Positions 7,843 through 15,803 of a stretch of 64,000 bases of DNA are shown here, piece after piece (position 1 is the stretch's first letter; the number at the start of each line of letters is the position of its first letter). The notes beneath the pieces were generated by a model, which did no database searches, was not told the DNA's origin, and saw only the letters and a program-made list of their open reading frames with translations. The position numbers were made by a program, and so were the translations under genes. This DNA comes from Streptomyces griseochromogenes (lineage in GTDB: Bacteria > Actinomycetota > Actinomycetes > Streptomycetales > Streptomycetaceae), in contig NZ_CP016279.1 of the NCBI RefSeq assembly GCF_001542625.1, forward strand, positions 10,540,001 through 10,604,000. The letters are read 5' to 3'.

Positions 7843-9348
7843 ATGGTGTCCGCCAGATCAGACCGATCGCTGGACGCGCTACTGCTCGACGCCGCCGAGG
7901 AAGCGCCGGACCGGGCCGCAATCGTCACCGCGGACCGCACCGTCACCTTTCGTGAGCTGGACGCGGCCGCGAGCTCGTGTGCGGCGGGGCTGTCACGGTT
8001 CACCGAGCCCGGTGACGTGGTCGCCCTTGTCTCCACGCTCGACCCGGCGTTCGCGGCCGCGTACTACGGCATCGCGCGCGCCCGGTGCGTCGTCGCGATC
8101 GTGAACCCACTGCTGCGCGGTGCCGCCCTGCGGCACGTGCTCACCCTGTCCGCGGCCAGGGTGCTGATCTCCACCCCCGAGGTCGCCCAGCGGCTCGGCG
8201 AGGACGCCGAGGGCCTGCCCCCGGCCGTGGAGCGGCTGATCGAGTTCGGCAGCCCCGCCTTCGACGAACTGCTGCGCGCCGACGCCGACGGCCCCGCCGC
8301 CGGAGCCCGCAAGGACCACGATCCGGACGACGTGGTGTGCGTCCAGTTCACCAGCGGGACCACCGGCCCGTCGAAGGGCGTGCAGCTCACGCACCGCAAC
8401 CTGGTGGTCAACGCCGCCCAGATCGCCGACGCACACGGCCTGGACGCCGACTCGAAGATGCTCAACCACCTGCCGAACTTCCACCCGATGCATCTCAACG
8501 CGGGCGTCCACGCGGTCGCGGAGCAGATCCTGTGCGCCGCGCCCGACTCGGCGGTGGCGGTCGAGACGGCCAACCGGCACGGCGCGACCCATTACTACAG
8601 CCTGCCCGTGCGACTGATCAGACTGGCCGAGGACCCCCGGCTGCCCGGTCTGGCGCTGACGACCGTCCGGGGCATCCAGTCCGGCGGCGCGGCCCTGCCG
8701 GTGGCCGCCGCGAGTACGCTCTCCGCCCACTTCGGCGTTCCGGTGGCCCAGGGGTACGGGCTGGCCGAGACGTCTCCGCTGACACACTCCGACCGCCTTG
8801 ACGCTCCGGTGCCGGGTTCCGTCGGGCACGTCGTCGGCGACACCGAATGCCGGATCGTCGACGTCGACCTCCGGACGACACTGGGGGCGGGCAGGAAGGG
8901 CGAAGTTCAGGTCCGGGGCCCGCAGCTGATGAAGGGATACCTCGGTCTGTCGTCGCCGCTGGACGCCGACGGCTGGTTCTCCACCGGCGACCTCGGCTAC
9001 CAGGACGAGGAGGGCCGGCTCTTCCTCGTGGATCGGCTCAAGGACGTGTTCAAGCACGACAACTGGCTGGTGTCGCCCACGGAGATCGAGCGCGTGCTGG
9101 CCCGCCATCCCGCCGTGCGCGAGTGCGTGGTCTTCGACTACCCGCACGAGCAGAGCGGCGCCGTCGCCCGTGCGCTCGTCGTCCTGTCGGACCCTGCCAC
9201 GCCGGTCGAGGAGGTCGCGGCCTTCGTCAACGGCCAGGTGCCGTACTACGAGCGGATCGAGCGCGTCACGGCCGTGGAGGCCATCCCGCGTTCGCACAAC
9301 GGGAAGATCGTACGGCGCGACCTCCGCGAGGCCGCGCTACGCGCCTGA
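7843..9348 (+). CDS. Acyl-CoA ligase (ANL superfamily) of the polyketide cluster
   Basis: 501 aa, ATG with GAAGGAG upstream. Adenylate-forming core motifs are intact: FTSGTTGPSKG (P-loop), YGLAETSPLTHS (A5), STGDLGYQDEEGRLFLVDRLKD (A7/A8), and the catalytic lysine region SHNGKIVRRDL at the C-terminus. It activates a carboxylate as acyl-AMP and then acyl-CoA. Ligases of this kind (OxyH, MtmL, PokL) accompany tetracycline, mithramycin and polyketomycin clusters, where their role is linked to late cyclisation or chain processing rather than primary metabolism. Whether it acts on a starter acid, a side-chain acid or the polyketide is not decided by sequence. Confidence 0.9.
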   Translation: MVSARSDRSLDALLLDAAEEAPDRAAIVTADRTVTFRELDAAASSCAAGLSRFTEPGDVVALVSTLDPAFAAAYYGIARARCVVAIVNPLLRGAALRHVLTLSAARVLISTPEVAQRLGEDAEGLPPAVERLIEFGSPAFDELLRADADGPAAGARKDHDPDDVVCVQFTSGTTGPSKGVQLTHRNLVVNAAQIADAHGLDADSKMLNHLPNFHPMHLNAGVHAVAEQILCAAPDSAVAVETANRHGATHYYSLPVRLIRLAEDPRLPGLALTTVRGIQSGGAALPVAAASTLSAHFGVPVAQGYGLAETSPLTHSDRLDAPVPGSVGHVVGDTECRIVDVDLRTTLGAGRKGEVQVRGPQLMKGYLGLSSPLDADGWFSTGDLGYQDEEGRLFLVDRLKDVFKHDNWLVSPTEIERVLARHPAVRECVVFDYPHEQSGAVARALVVLSDPATPVEEVAAFVNGQVPYYERIERVTAVEAIPRSHNGKIVRRDLREAALRA

Positions 9349-9352
9349 GGCA

Positions 9353-9406
9353 CGCGGCGGCGGCCCGCCCCCGGATCTCTCCGTCCAGGGGCGGGCCGCC
9401 GCCGCG
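9353..9406. terminator. Long bidirectional terminator between ligase and cyclase genes
   Basis: Perfect 19-bp GC-rich stem (9353-9371 with 9388-9406), loop of 16, exactly between the convergent stops at 9348 and 9414. Confidence 0.85.
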
Positions 9407-9413
9407 GTCGGCC

Positions 9414-10184
9414 TCAGTCCTCGATCATCGCGACGGCACGGGTCCAGCCCGCCCCCGCACCGACGATCTTGATGGGGAAGCAGGACACGGTGAAACCGAA
9501 ACGCGGCAGCGCGTCGAGATTCGCCAGCCGTTCGATCTGGCAGTACTCGCGCTCCCGGCCCGCGAAGTGGGCGGGCCACAGAACCCCGCGGTCCCCGCCG
9601 GCCTGATAGCGCCCGATCATGTCGGTGAACGGCGCGTCCAGGCTGAAGGCGTCGGTGCCGATGACCCGCACGCCCATGTCGAGGAGAAGGTGCACGGCCG
9701 AGCGGTCGAGCCCGACGAAGTCGGTGAAGTACTTCGGGGTACCCACAAGCTCCGAGGCGCCCGTCTTCAGCAGCACGATGTCGAGTGCGCTGGGGGTGTA
9801 GCCGATGGAGGCCAGCTCCTTCTCCACGTACGAGGCGTCCACCGCACCCGGCTCCAGGCCGGTCAGGTCCAGGACGACGCCCGGGTTGTGGAACCACTCC
9901 AGCGGCATCTCGTCGATGTGGCGCGGCGCCCCGTCGGGCCCCTTCGACCCGTAGTGGGACGGCGCGTCGATGTGCGTCCCGGTGTGCGTGGTCAGGCTCA
10001 GGGTGTCGATGGAGAGCAGCTCGCCGTCGGGCAGCACCGACGGGTCGAAGTCGATGCCGAAGTGCTCGCGCATCTCCTCGCTCATGTGCACGGCGCCCTC
10101 GGCCGGGGTCATGACCGTGTGGGAGATCGGCTCGGGCTCCCAGCCGACCGCGTCGATCGGTGAGGAAAGATCGATCAAGCGCAT
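9414..10184 (-). CDS. Metal-dependent polyketide cyclase (cyclase/kynurenine formamidase fold)
   Basis: 256 aa, ATG with AAGGAG upstream. The signature HTGTHIDAPSHY at residues 67-78 supplies the metal-binding His67, His71, Asp73 and His77 of the PF04199 'cyclase' family. Relatives in aromatic clusters (OxyN, MtmY type) close the second and third rings after the aromatase has formed the first. It is the last gene of a three-gene operon behind an SDR and a flavoprotein. Primary-metabolic kynurenine formamidases share the fold, but the surroundings make that unlikely. Which ring it closes is inference. Confidence 0.88.
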   Translation of the reverse strand: MRLIDLSSPIDAVGWEPEPISHTVMTPAEGAVHMSEEMREHFGIDFDPSVLPDGELLSIDTLSLTTHTGTHIDAPSHYGSKGPDGAPRHIDEMPLEWFHNPGVVLDLTGLEPGAVDASYVEKELASIGYTPSALDIVLLKTGASELVGTPKYFTDFVGLDRSAVHLLLDMGVRVIGTDAFSLDAPFTDMIGRYQAGGDRGVLWPAHFAGREREYCQIERLANLDALPRFGFTVSCFPIKIVGAGAGWTRAVAMIED

Positions 10185-10219
10185 TCTGACTCCTTCGGTC
10201 AGTCGGATCGGGGGATTGG

Positions 10220-11467
10220 TCAGTCGGTCGTGAAGAGGTCGGTCCGCACCCGTACCGGCGTGGGGCCGTAGGCGATCCGGCGGGTGATCTTCATGCCGAT
10301 GGGGGTCTTGGTGATGAGCTTGCCGATCAGCGGCCGCAGCACGGCGGCGGGACCGCTGCCTCGCGCGAACATCCCCTTGGCCTGCATCACCTGCATCCGC
10401 ATCACCGTGTCGATGTCGCCACGGCGAGCGTCCTCGTAGCGCCGGAGGAAGCCTGCATCGGCGGTGTTCTCGCGCAGCGACTCCATGAGGACGGGGTGCA
10501 GGAGCGCCGCGTCCTGGAGGGCGAGGTTGATGCCCTGGGCGCCGAGCGGGCTGTGGGTGTGGGCGCTGTCACCGGCGAGGACAAGCCCGTCGCGCACCCA
10601 GCTCTTCGCCGCACCCGCGAAAACGTCCAGGAGCGTGAGGTCGTGCAGGCTGGTGAGCCCGGAGCGGATCAGGCCGGCGTAGGGCGGGACCGCTCTGGCG
10701 ATCTCCTCCCGCACGTGCTCGATGCCGTGCTTCGCGACCTCCCGGTAGCCCTTGTGGGGAAGGGTCCAGCCGATCTGCACACTGCCGGGCCAGGAGTGGT
10801 AGACGATGACCGGGCTGCCTTCGTAGCGGAAGATCTGCACATCCGGATCGCGGTCCGTGGGCGGCGGAGCGGGGAGTTTGAACCACAGGACATCGAAGTC
10901 GAAGACGTCGTTCCGCTCGTGTTCGATGTCGGCCAGCCGCCGGATCTTGGAGTAGCGGCCGTCCGCGCCGATCACACAGTGGGAGTGGACGGTGAACTCG
11001 CCCTCGGGGCCCTTGGCCAGGATCCCCCTGACCGCTCCGCCCTCCTCCCGCAGCGCGCTGGCCTTGCCCCCGGCGAGCAGGGTGAAGCCCTCGTATGCAC
11101 GGCACCGGTCAAGGAGCTCGCTGAGCAGGTGCCGCTGGGGAATGCTCAGGAGGTAGTTGTACGGCTCCGGGAGCTTGCGGTAGTCGATGTCGAGCTGGGT
11201 ACGGTCGCCCTCGACCAACCGGAACTTGGAGTGCCGGAAACACCCCCGGTTCTGGGCGCCTTCCAGAACCCCGAGCTGGTCGAGCAGCAGCAGCCCACCG
11301 GGCTGGAGTATCTCGCCGCGGTACTCGCGTTCGAGGGAAAGGGACCGCTCGGCGACCAGCACGCGGGCGCCCGAGCGCAGCAGCATGAGCGCCAGGGCGA
11401 GACCGGCGGGGCCGCCTCCCACGATGCAGAAGTCCGTCTTGATCTCGTTCAACTCAGTCTCCCCCAC
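10220..11467 (-). CDS. FAD-dependent hydroxylase (group A, short form)
   Basis: 415 aa from the GTG at 11467. An in-frame TTG at 11452 is a serious alternative: GGGGGAG lies 7 bp before it, and the protein would begin MNEIKTDFCIVGGGPAG. Motifs: CIVGGGPAGLALALMLL (FAD), VIGADGRYSKIRRLA (DG motif) and VLAGDSAHTHSPLGAQGINLALQD. It ends after the catalytic domain without the thioredoxin-like tail of the other flavoprotein. REYRGEILQPGGLLLL and IPQRHLLSELLDRC resemble hydroxylases acting on tetracycline-like or quinone substrates. It lies 6 bp behind the SDR stop and 35 bp before the cyclase, so all three are co-transcribed. Confidence 0.9.
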   Translation of the reverse strand: MGETELNEIKTDFCIVGGGPAGLALALMLLRSGARVLVAERSLSLEREYRGEILQPGGLLLLDQLGVLEGAQNRGCFRHSKFRLVEGDRTQLDIDYRKLPEPYNYLLSIPQRHLLSELLDRCRAYEGFTLLAGGKASALREEGGAVRGILAKGPEGEFTVHSHCVIGADGRYSKIRRLADIEHERNDVFDFDVLWFKLPAPPPTDRDPDVQIFRYEGSPVIVYHSWPGSVQIGWTLPHKGYREVAKHGIEHVREEIARAVPPYAGLIRSGLTSLHDLTLLDVFAGAAKSWVRDGLVLAGDSAHTHSPLGAQGINLALQDAALLHPVLMESLRENTADAGFLRRYEDARRGDIDTVMRMQVMQAKGMFARGSGPAAVLRPLIGKLITKTPIGMKITRRIAYGPTPVRVRTDLFTTD

Positions 11468-11473
11468 CGCGCC

Positions 11474-12226
11474 TCAGGCACGGAGCCCCAGGCCACCGTC
11501 CACGGTGACGGTCTGGCCCTGAATCCAGGCGGCCTCGTCGGTGCACAGGAGGGCGATGGCGTCGGCCACATCGCTGGGTGTGGTCAGTCGTCCGGCAGGT
11601 GTACGGGTGGCCAGCACGCGCGCCGCCTCCGGTGCCGTCGTCGCCTCGCCCTTGTCCAGCTTGGCTGTGGACACCGCGTTGACCGCGATGCCATGGGGCG
11701 CGAGCTCGACGGCGAGGTAGCGTACGAAGCTTTCCAGGCCCGCCTTCGCGACCCCCAGACCGACGTAGCCCGGCACGACCCGTCCGGCGCCGGAGCTGGA
11801 GACCGCCACGATCCTGCCGGAGCCCTTGGTCATCGCCTCGGCGAGTGCGGGCGCCGCGCTCAGCAGAGGGACGAGCGACACCTCCAGGGTGTCCCGGAAA
11901 CCGTCGAGATCCGGCTCGGCCGCCCGCATGGGCCGCAGGGACGAGGTGTTGTGCACGAAGACGTCCAGGGAACCGTGGGCCTTGGCCACCTGCTCGATCG
12001 CGGTCCGCATCCCCTCAGGCCGCGAGACGTCGGCCTTGAGCGCGGTGGCGGTACCGCCGAGCTGCCCGAGTGAGGCAACAGCGGCGTCCGCATCGGCGCA
12101 GGAGTGCGCGTAGTTGAGGTACACGTGGCATCCGGCGGCGCACAGCTTCCGCGCAGTCGCCAGGCCCAGTCCCCGTGTCGCCCCGGTCACCAGGGCGACA
12201 CGCCCTTCGAGTCCCAGCCTCGTCAT
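11474..12226 (-). CDS. SDR oxidoreductase, FabL/enoyl-reductase-like
   Basis: 250 aa. ATG at 12226 is chosen over one eight codons upstream because GGAAAGG precedes it and VALVTGATRGLG then sits at the usual place. The catalytic pair is spaced Tyr-x6-Lys (YVGLGVAK), as in enoyl-ACP reductases FabI/FabL, instead of the Tyr-x3-Lys of common SDR ketoreductases. The ending IQGQTVTVDGGLGLRA is typical of SDRs. In this operon (SDR, flavoprotein, cyclase) it probably reduces a carbonyl or double bond on the polyketide core; a role in lipid synthesis seems less likely. It carries its own repeat box at 12279-12296. Confidence 0.85.
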   Translation of the reverse strand: MTRLGLEGRVALVTGATRGLGLATARKLCAAGCHVYLNYAHSCADADAAVASLGQLGGTATALKADVSRPEGMRTAIEQVAKAHGSLDVFVHNTSSLRPMRAAEPDLDGFRDTLEVSLVPLLSAAPALAEAMTKGSGRIVAVSSSGAGRVVPGYVGLGVAKAGLESFVRYLAVELAPHGIAVNAVSTAKLDKGEATTAPEAARVLATRTPAGRLTTPSDVADAIALLCTDEAAWIQGQTVTVDGGLGLRA

Positions 12227-12278
12227 GCCTGGCCTTTCCATGAAGTTCATCGGTGCGATGACGATGGTGTGGCCGGGC

Positions 12279-12296
12279 GTTGGAGGGCGATTGGAG
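12279..12296 (-). promoter_or_regulatory. SARP-type direct repeats for SDR-flavoprotein-cyclase operon
   Basis: Two heptamers, 12279-12285 and 12290-12296, period 11 bp; in gene direction CTCCAAT and CTCCAAC, the best-conserved pair in the cluster. The near edge is 53 bp from the SDR start. Confidence 0.62.
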
Positions 12297-12320
12297 CAGC
12301 GATCGCGCGGGCGCCGCCCG

Positions 12321-13706
12321 CTACCAGGTGGTGTGCAGGGCAGCGATGAGACTGCGCGCCTGCACGTTCAGGTAATTGCCGTGCTTCAGCAGGTCCATGG
12401 CCTGCCCGACGGTGATCCAGAGGAAGCCGTCGGGGGCGTCGGCAGGGGTGTCCTCGCCCGCCTCGACGATGAGATAGCGGTTCTGCGCGTGATAGAAACG
12501 GCCGCCTTCCTCCGACTGCGTGGAGTCGTAGCGCACGCGGTCGCCGGTCGCGGCGAGCACCTCCTCCAGATAGGGAGGCGAGGGCAGACCCCGGCGATCA
12601 CCGGGGCTGCACTGAACGGTCGGGGCCAGCTCCGCCCCGGCAAGCGAACCGGCCTCGGTCCGCGCCCGGGCGAGAAGGTGCAGCACCCCGTCGAACTCCT
12701 TCGTCAGAAAGGCCGACACCTCCGGCCCGCGCGGTTCGAGCAGCGGCTGCGACCAGCGCCCGACCTCCCGGTTGGCCGCCTTCACATGGGCGCCGACGAT
12801 CCGGAAATACCGGCCGTCCTCATGAGTGATCTCCATGTCGGAGCAGTCCCAGCCCGCGACCTGGCCGAGCGGTATGCGGCGCTGCACATGGCGCTGCAGG
12901 ACGCGCTGCTCGGTCAGCAAGCCGAGAACCTCCTGGGTGCTGTGGCGGCCGGGGGAGTGGTCGATCGAGCGGCGCAGCGCCGCCCGGTAACCGTCCTCGG
13001 CCTCGGACTCCGGCGGCGCGGCGAACGGCATGCACGACAGGACCGTGCGCGCGTCCATGTTGACGGCGTTGTCCACGGTCAGCAGCCGCAGAACCTGGCC
13101 GAGCGTGAGCCAGCGGTAGTCCTCGTGCTCCGGTACGTCCTCAGTGGTCTCCACGACGATGTTGCGGTTGCGTTTGCGTAGGAACCAGGAGCCCTGTTCG
13201 GACTGGAGCGTGTCGACCAGCACGCGCCCGGGGCGCGGGGCGCGGAAGTACTCGACGTACGGCGTCGGCTGACCGCCGTGGACCCCGGTGTAGTTGCTGT
13301 GGGTGGCCTGCACCGTGGGCGACAGCTGGATCACATTGACGTTCCCGGGCTCCATCTTCGCCTGCATGAGACAGTGCAGGACCCCGTCGAACTCCTTGAC
13401 CAGGATGCCCAGGATCCCGGTCTCGGGCTGGTTGATGATGGGCTGGTCCCACCCGCTCTCCCCGACGTTCACCCGCAGGCCCTCGATGGAGAAGAACCGG
13501 CCGCTCCGGTGGACCAGGTCGCCGTACTCGGGCTCGAAGAACCAGCCGTCCAGTTCGCTCAGCGCACTGAGGGTCACGTCGAAGTCATGCGCCACCGCCC
13601 GCTCGCGGAGCCAGGACTCCAGCGCGTCGTCGGAGGTCAGCGGGGATTCGGCGGCGAGGGCCGAGCGGGTAAGGCGGAGGCCGTCATCGGCCGCGTCATC
13701 GGTCAT
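12321..13706 (-). CDS. NDP-hexose 2,3-dehydratase
   Basis: 461 aa; ATG at 13706 has GGGAG upstream. The protein is an internal duplication typical of the hexose 2,3-dehydratase family (TylX3, UrdS, MtmV). Each half has a W-S/D-QP-I/L block followed by G-x-L-V/x-F-L-x-K-EFDGVLH (ILVKEFDGVLHCLMQAK, FLTKEFDGVLHLLARAR), then PTVQ with a following P-YLE or P-YVEYF motif, and RY/RFYxxxNR. It removes the 2-OH of TDP-4-keto-6-deoxyglucose, the first step to 2-deoxysugars; the product needs the 3-ketoreductase encoded at 14561. Its promoter box lies inside the 3' end of the epimerase gene. Confidence 0.95.
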   Translation of the reverse strand: MTDDAADDGLRLTRSALAAESPLTSDDALESWLRERAVAHDFDVTLSALSELDGWFFEPEYGDLVHRSGRFFSIEGLRVNVGESGWDQPIINQPETGILGILVKEFDGVLHCLMQAKMEPGNVNVIQLSPTVQATHSNYTGVHGGQPTPYVEYFRAPRPGRVLVDTLQSEQGSWFLRKRNRNIVVETTEDVPEHEDYRWLTLGQVLRLLTVDNAVNMDARTVLSCMPFAAPPESEAEDGYRAALRRSIDHSPGRHSTQEVLGLLTEQRVLQRHVQRRIPLGQVAGWDCSDMEITHEDGRYFRIVGAHVKAANREVGRWSQPLLEPRGPEVSAFLTKEFDGVLHLLARARTEAGSLAGAELAPTVQCSPGDRRGLPSPPYLEEVLAATGDRVRYDSTQSEEGGRFYHAQNRYLIVEAGEDTPADAPDGFLWITVGQAMDLLKHGNYLNVQARSLIAALHTTW

Positions 13707-13759
13707 GAGTATCTCCCTGTCGTGCCTGCTCAAGGCACCTGCTTGAAGCCACCCCGTCC

Positions 13760-14428
13760 TCAAGGCGCCGCGGCGGCCGACGGACCGATGGTCGGGGGTG
13801 CGGTTGGAGAACCGTTCGAAGCGGACCGGTCCTCACGAGCGAACTGCTCGTAGAGCTCCTGGCACTCCTCGTACGTGGCCAGAAGCCCGGCCCGGGTGGC
13901 TTCCTCGACCGTGGGCGCGGCGGCGTCCTTGGCCGAGACGATCGGCTCGCCCGCCACGTCCCAGGGCAGGGCGAGGGAGGAGTCGAAGGGGTTAATGTCG
14001 AGCTGGGTGCCAGGCACATAGCCGGACGAACAGAGGTAGCTCACCAGGGTGTCGTCCGTGAGGGCCACGAAACCGTGGCCGAGACCTTCCGCGATGTACA
14101 CCGACCGGCCCGATTCGGCGTCCAGACAGGTCGTGTCGTACCGGCCGAACGTAGGTGAGCCCAGCCGCAGATCGACGACGAAGTCGCGGACCGCGCCGCG
14201 TGGACAGCTGACGACCTTCGCCTGGCCGGGCGGCAGCAGCACGCCATGGATCCCCCGGACCACACCGCGCCGGGAGACCGAGTAGTTGACCTGTGCCAGC
14301 GGTCGGGGATGGCCGACGGCGGCGAGCGCCTCGTACGAGAAGGACTCGTAGAAGCAGCCCCGCTCGTCCCGCAGTTGACGTGGCACGATGAGGAAGCTGT
14401 CGGGCACGCGAAGAGGTGTGATCTCCAT
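13760..14428 (-). CDS. dTDP-4-keto-6-deoxyhexose 3,5-epimerase (RmlC-like)
   Basis: 222 aa. Cupin-fold epimerase: RDERGCFYESFSYEAL (substrate-binding Arg/Phe), GVVRGIHGVLLPPGQAK with catalytic His61, FGRYDTTCLDAE, and YIAEGLGHGFVAL near 111-123 with a following Tyr131. It epimerises C-3 and/or C-5 of a 4-keto-6-deoxysugar, which usually leads to L-configured dideoxyhexoses or to D-sugars with inverted C-3. The last about 25 residues are Ala/Pro/Ser-rich (APPTIGPSAAAAP) and coincide with the promoter box of the dehydratase gene. It diverges from the 3-ketoreductase gene across 132 bp. Confidence 0.92.
   Translation of the reverse strand: MEITPLRVPDSFLIVPRQLRDERGCFYESFSYEALAAVGHPRPLAQVNYSVSRRGVVRGIHGVLLPPGQAKVVSCPRGAVRDFVVDLRLGSPTFGRYDTTCLDAESGRSVYIAEGLGHGFVALTDDTLVSYLCSSGYVPGTQLDINPFDSSLALPWDVAGEPIVSAKDAAAPTVEEATRAGLLATYEECQELYEQFAREDRSASNGSPTAPPTIGPSAAAAP
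13803..13820 (-). promoter_or_regulatory. SARP-type direct repeats inside the epimerase 3' end
   Basis: 13803-13809 and 13814-13820, period 11 bp; in gene direction TTCGAAC and CTCCAAC. The near edge is 97 bp upstream of the 2,3-dehydratase start, within the coding sequence of the preceding gene. Confidence 0.55.
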
Positions 14429-14473
14429 GACGGGGAGCGTAGGCAGCCGTCTTTGAGCGGGCCCCTACGCGGG

Positions 14474-14491
14474 CTCGAATCCTCCGGCCGA
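14474..14491 (+). promoter_or_regulatory. Weak SARP-like half-box before the 3-ketoreductase gene
   Basis: CTCGAAT at 14474-14480 matches the cluster consensus and ends 81 bp before the start at 14561. The second heptamer (14485-14491) does not match, so this is only a half-site. Confidence 0.28.
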
Positions 14492-14560
14492 GGATCGGCG
14501 TACCCCTGGCGGCCCGGGTGGCACGGGAACCAGGACGGCGGAAGCGACCGAGGTGGCGGC

Positions 14561-15589
14561 ATGACAGAGGAGAGCGCGGTGCTCGGGGTAGGTGTGCTCG
14601 GGTGCGCCGACATCGCCCTGCGAAGGGGCATTCCGGCGTTGCTCACGACCCCAGGGGTTCGCCTGGCGGCTGTGGCCTCCCGAGACGGGGCAAAAGCGCG
14701 GACCTTCGCCGAGCGGTTCCACTGCGACGCGGTCGAAGGCTACGACGCGCTGCTCGCCCGTACGGACATCGACGCGGTGTACATCCCGCTGCCCTCCGGA
14801 CTGCACGCCGAATGGGCGGACAAGGCACTGCGGGCCGGCAAGCACGTACTGGCGGAGAAGCCCCTGACCACCAGCGCGGAGGCGACTGCCGCGCTGGTGA
14901 CGACAGCTCGCGAACGCGGTCTGCTGCTCATGGAGAACTTCATGTTCGTCCGGCACCCGCTCCACGGTGAGGTGCGGAGACTGGTGGCCGAGGGCGCGAT
15001 CGGCGCACCCCGGGCGTTTCACGCCGCCTTCACCATCCCGCGACGGCCCGACGACGACATCCGCTACCAGGCGGCGCTGGGCGGCGGTGCCCTGCTCGAC
15101 GTCGCGGGATATCCGCTGCGCGCGGCCCGGCTCCTGCTGGACGGGCCGCCGGCCGTGATGGGCGCGGTGCTCGCCCACGACCCGGCCCGGGGTGTGGATG
15201 TCGGCGGCGCCGCTCTCCTGCGCACCCCGGGCGGGACCGTGGCGCAGCTGACGTTCGGCCTGGACAACGCCTACCAGTGCGCCTACGAGGTGTGGGGCAG
15301 CGAAGGGGTGATCCGGGTGGACCGGGCCTTCACTCCTCCGCCCGGGCACACGCCGGTGATCAGGATCGAGCGCGGGGGCGAGGCCGAGGAGCTGCGGTTG
15401 CCCGCCGCCGACCAGTTCGCTCTCGCCATGCGCTGCTTCGCCGCGACGGCGCTGTCCGGGGACGGGTTCGAGGATCACGCCCAGGACGCGCTGCGCCAAG
15501 CGGAACTCGTGGACGAGATCCGGCGGATGGCATCGGCCGGAAGGAGCACGGCGGGCAGTCCGGGCGTGGCCGGCCTGTCGGCCAACTGA
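14561..15589 (+). CDS. NDP-hexose 3-ketoreductase (Gfo/Idh/MocA family)
   Basis: 342 aa; ATG at 14561 with GAGGTGG upstream. The N-terminal Rossmann motif reads LGVGVLGCADIALRR, followed by VYIPLPSGLHAEWADKALRAGKHVLAEKPLTTS, which holds the catalytic EKP lysine of the family. It reduces the 3-keto group left after 2,3-dehydration, giving TDP-4-keto-2,6-dideoxyhexose (UrdT/SpnN-type role). It lies head-to-head with the epimerase. The natural family end is near DEIRRMA; the last about 17 codons are antisense to an NRPS adenylation remnant, so the original C-terminus appears to have been replaced at the cluster edge. Confidence 0.92.
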   Translation: MTEESAVLGVGVLGCADIALRRGIPALLTTPGVRLAAVASRDGAKARTFAERFHCDAVEGYDALLARTDIDAVYIPLPSGLHAEWADKALRAGKHVLAEKPLTTSAEATAALVTTARERGLLLMENFMFVRHPLHGEVRRLVAEGAIGAPRAFHAAFTIPRRPDDDIRYQAALGGGALLDVAGYPLRAARLLLDGPPAVMGAVLAHDPARGVDVGGAALLRTPGGTVAQLTFGLDNAYQCAYEVWGSEGVIRVDRAFTPPPGHTPVIRIERGGEAEELRLPAADQFALAMRCFAATALSGDGFEDHAQDALRQAELVDEIRRMASAGRSTAGSPGVAGLSAN

Positions 15590-15803
15590 GTGCGGGTCAC
15601 GAGGAGTTTGGGCGCCGCGTCACCGAAGATGTAGGAGATACGCTGGGCCGGGCAGTCGGGGTCGATCGGGACGTAGGCCGCGCCCGGCTTGACCACCGCG
15701 AGCAGGGACACACCCGGTTCGGCCGAGCGTGGCAGCGCCACCGCGACGAACCGCCCGGGTCCCGCACCGTTCTCCACCAGGTGCCGCGCCGGCCGGTTTG
15801 TTC
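15533..15803 (-). pseudogene. NRPS adenylation-domain remnant, piece 2 (minus strand)
   Basis: Minus-strand translation gives ARHLVENGAGPGRFVAVALP, then AVVKPGAAYVPIDPDCPAQR and FGDAAPKLLVT, the A1-A2 core region of a nonribosomal peptide adenylation domain. There is no start, no P-loop and no later core motif. It stops at PAVLLPAD, inside the 3' end of the 3-ketoreductase gene. It is therefore a roughly 90-residue relic. Confidence 0.8.
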
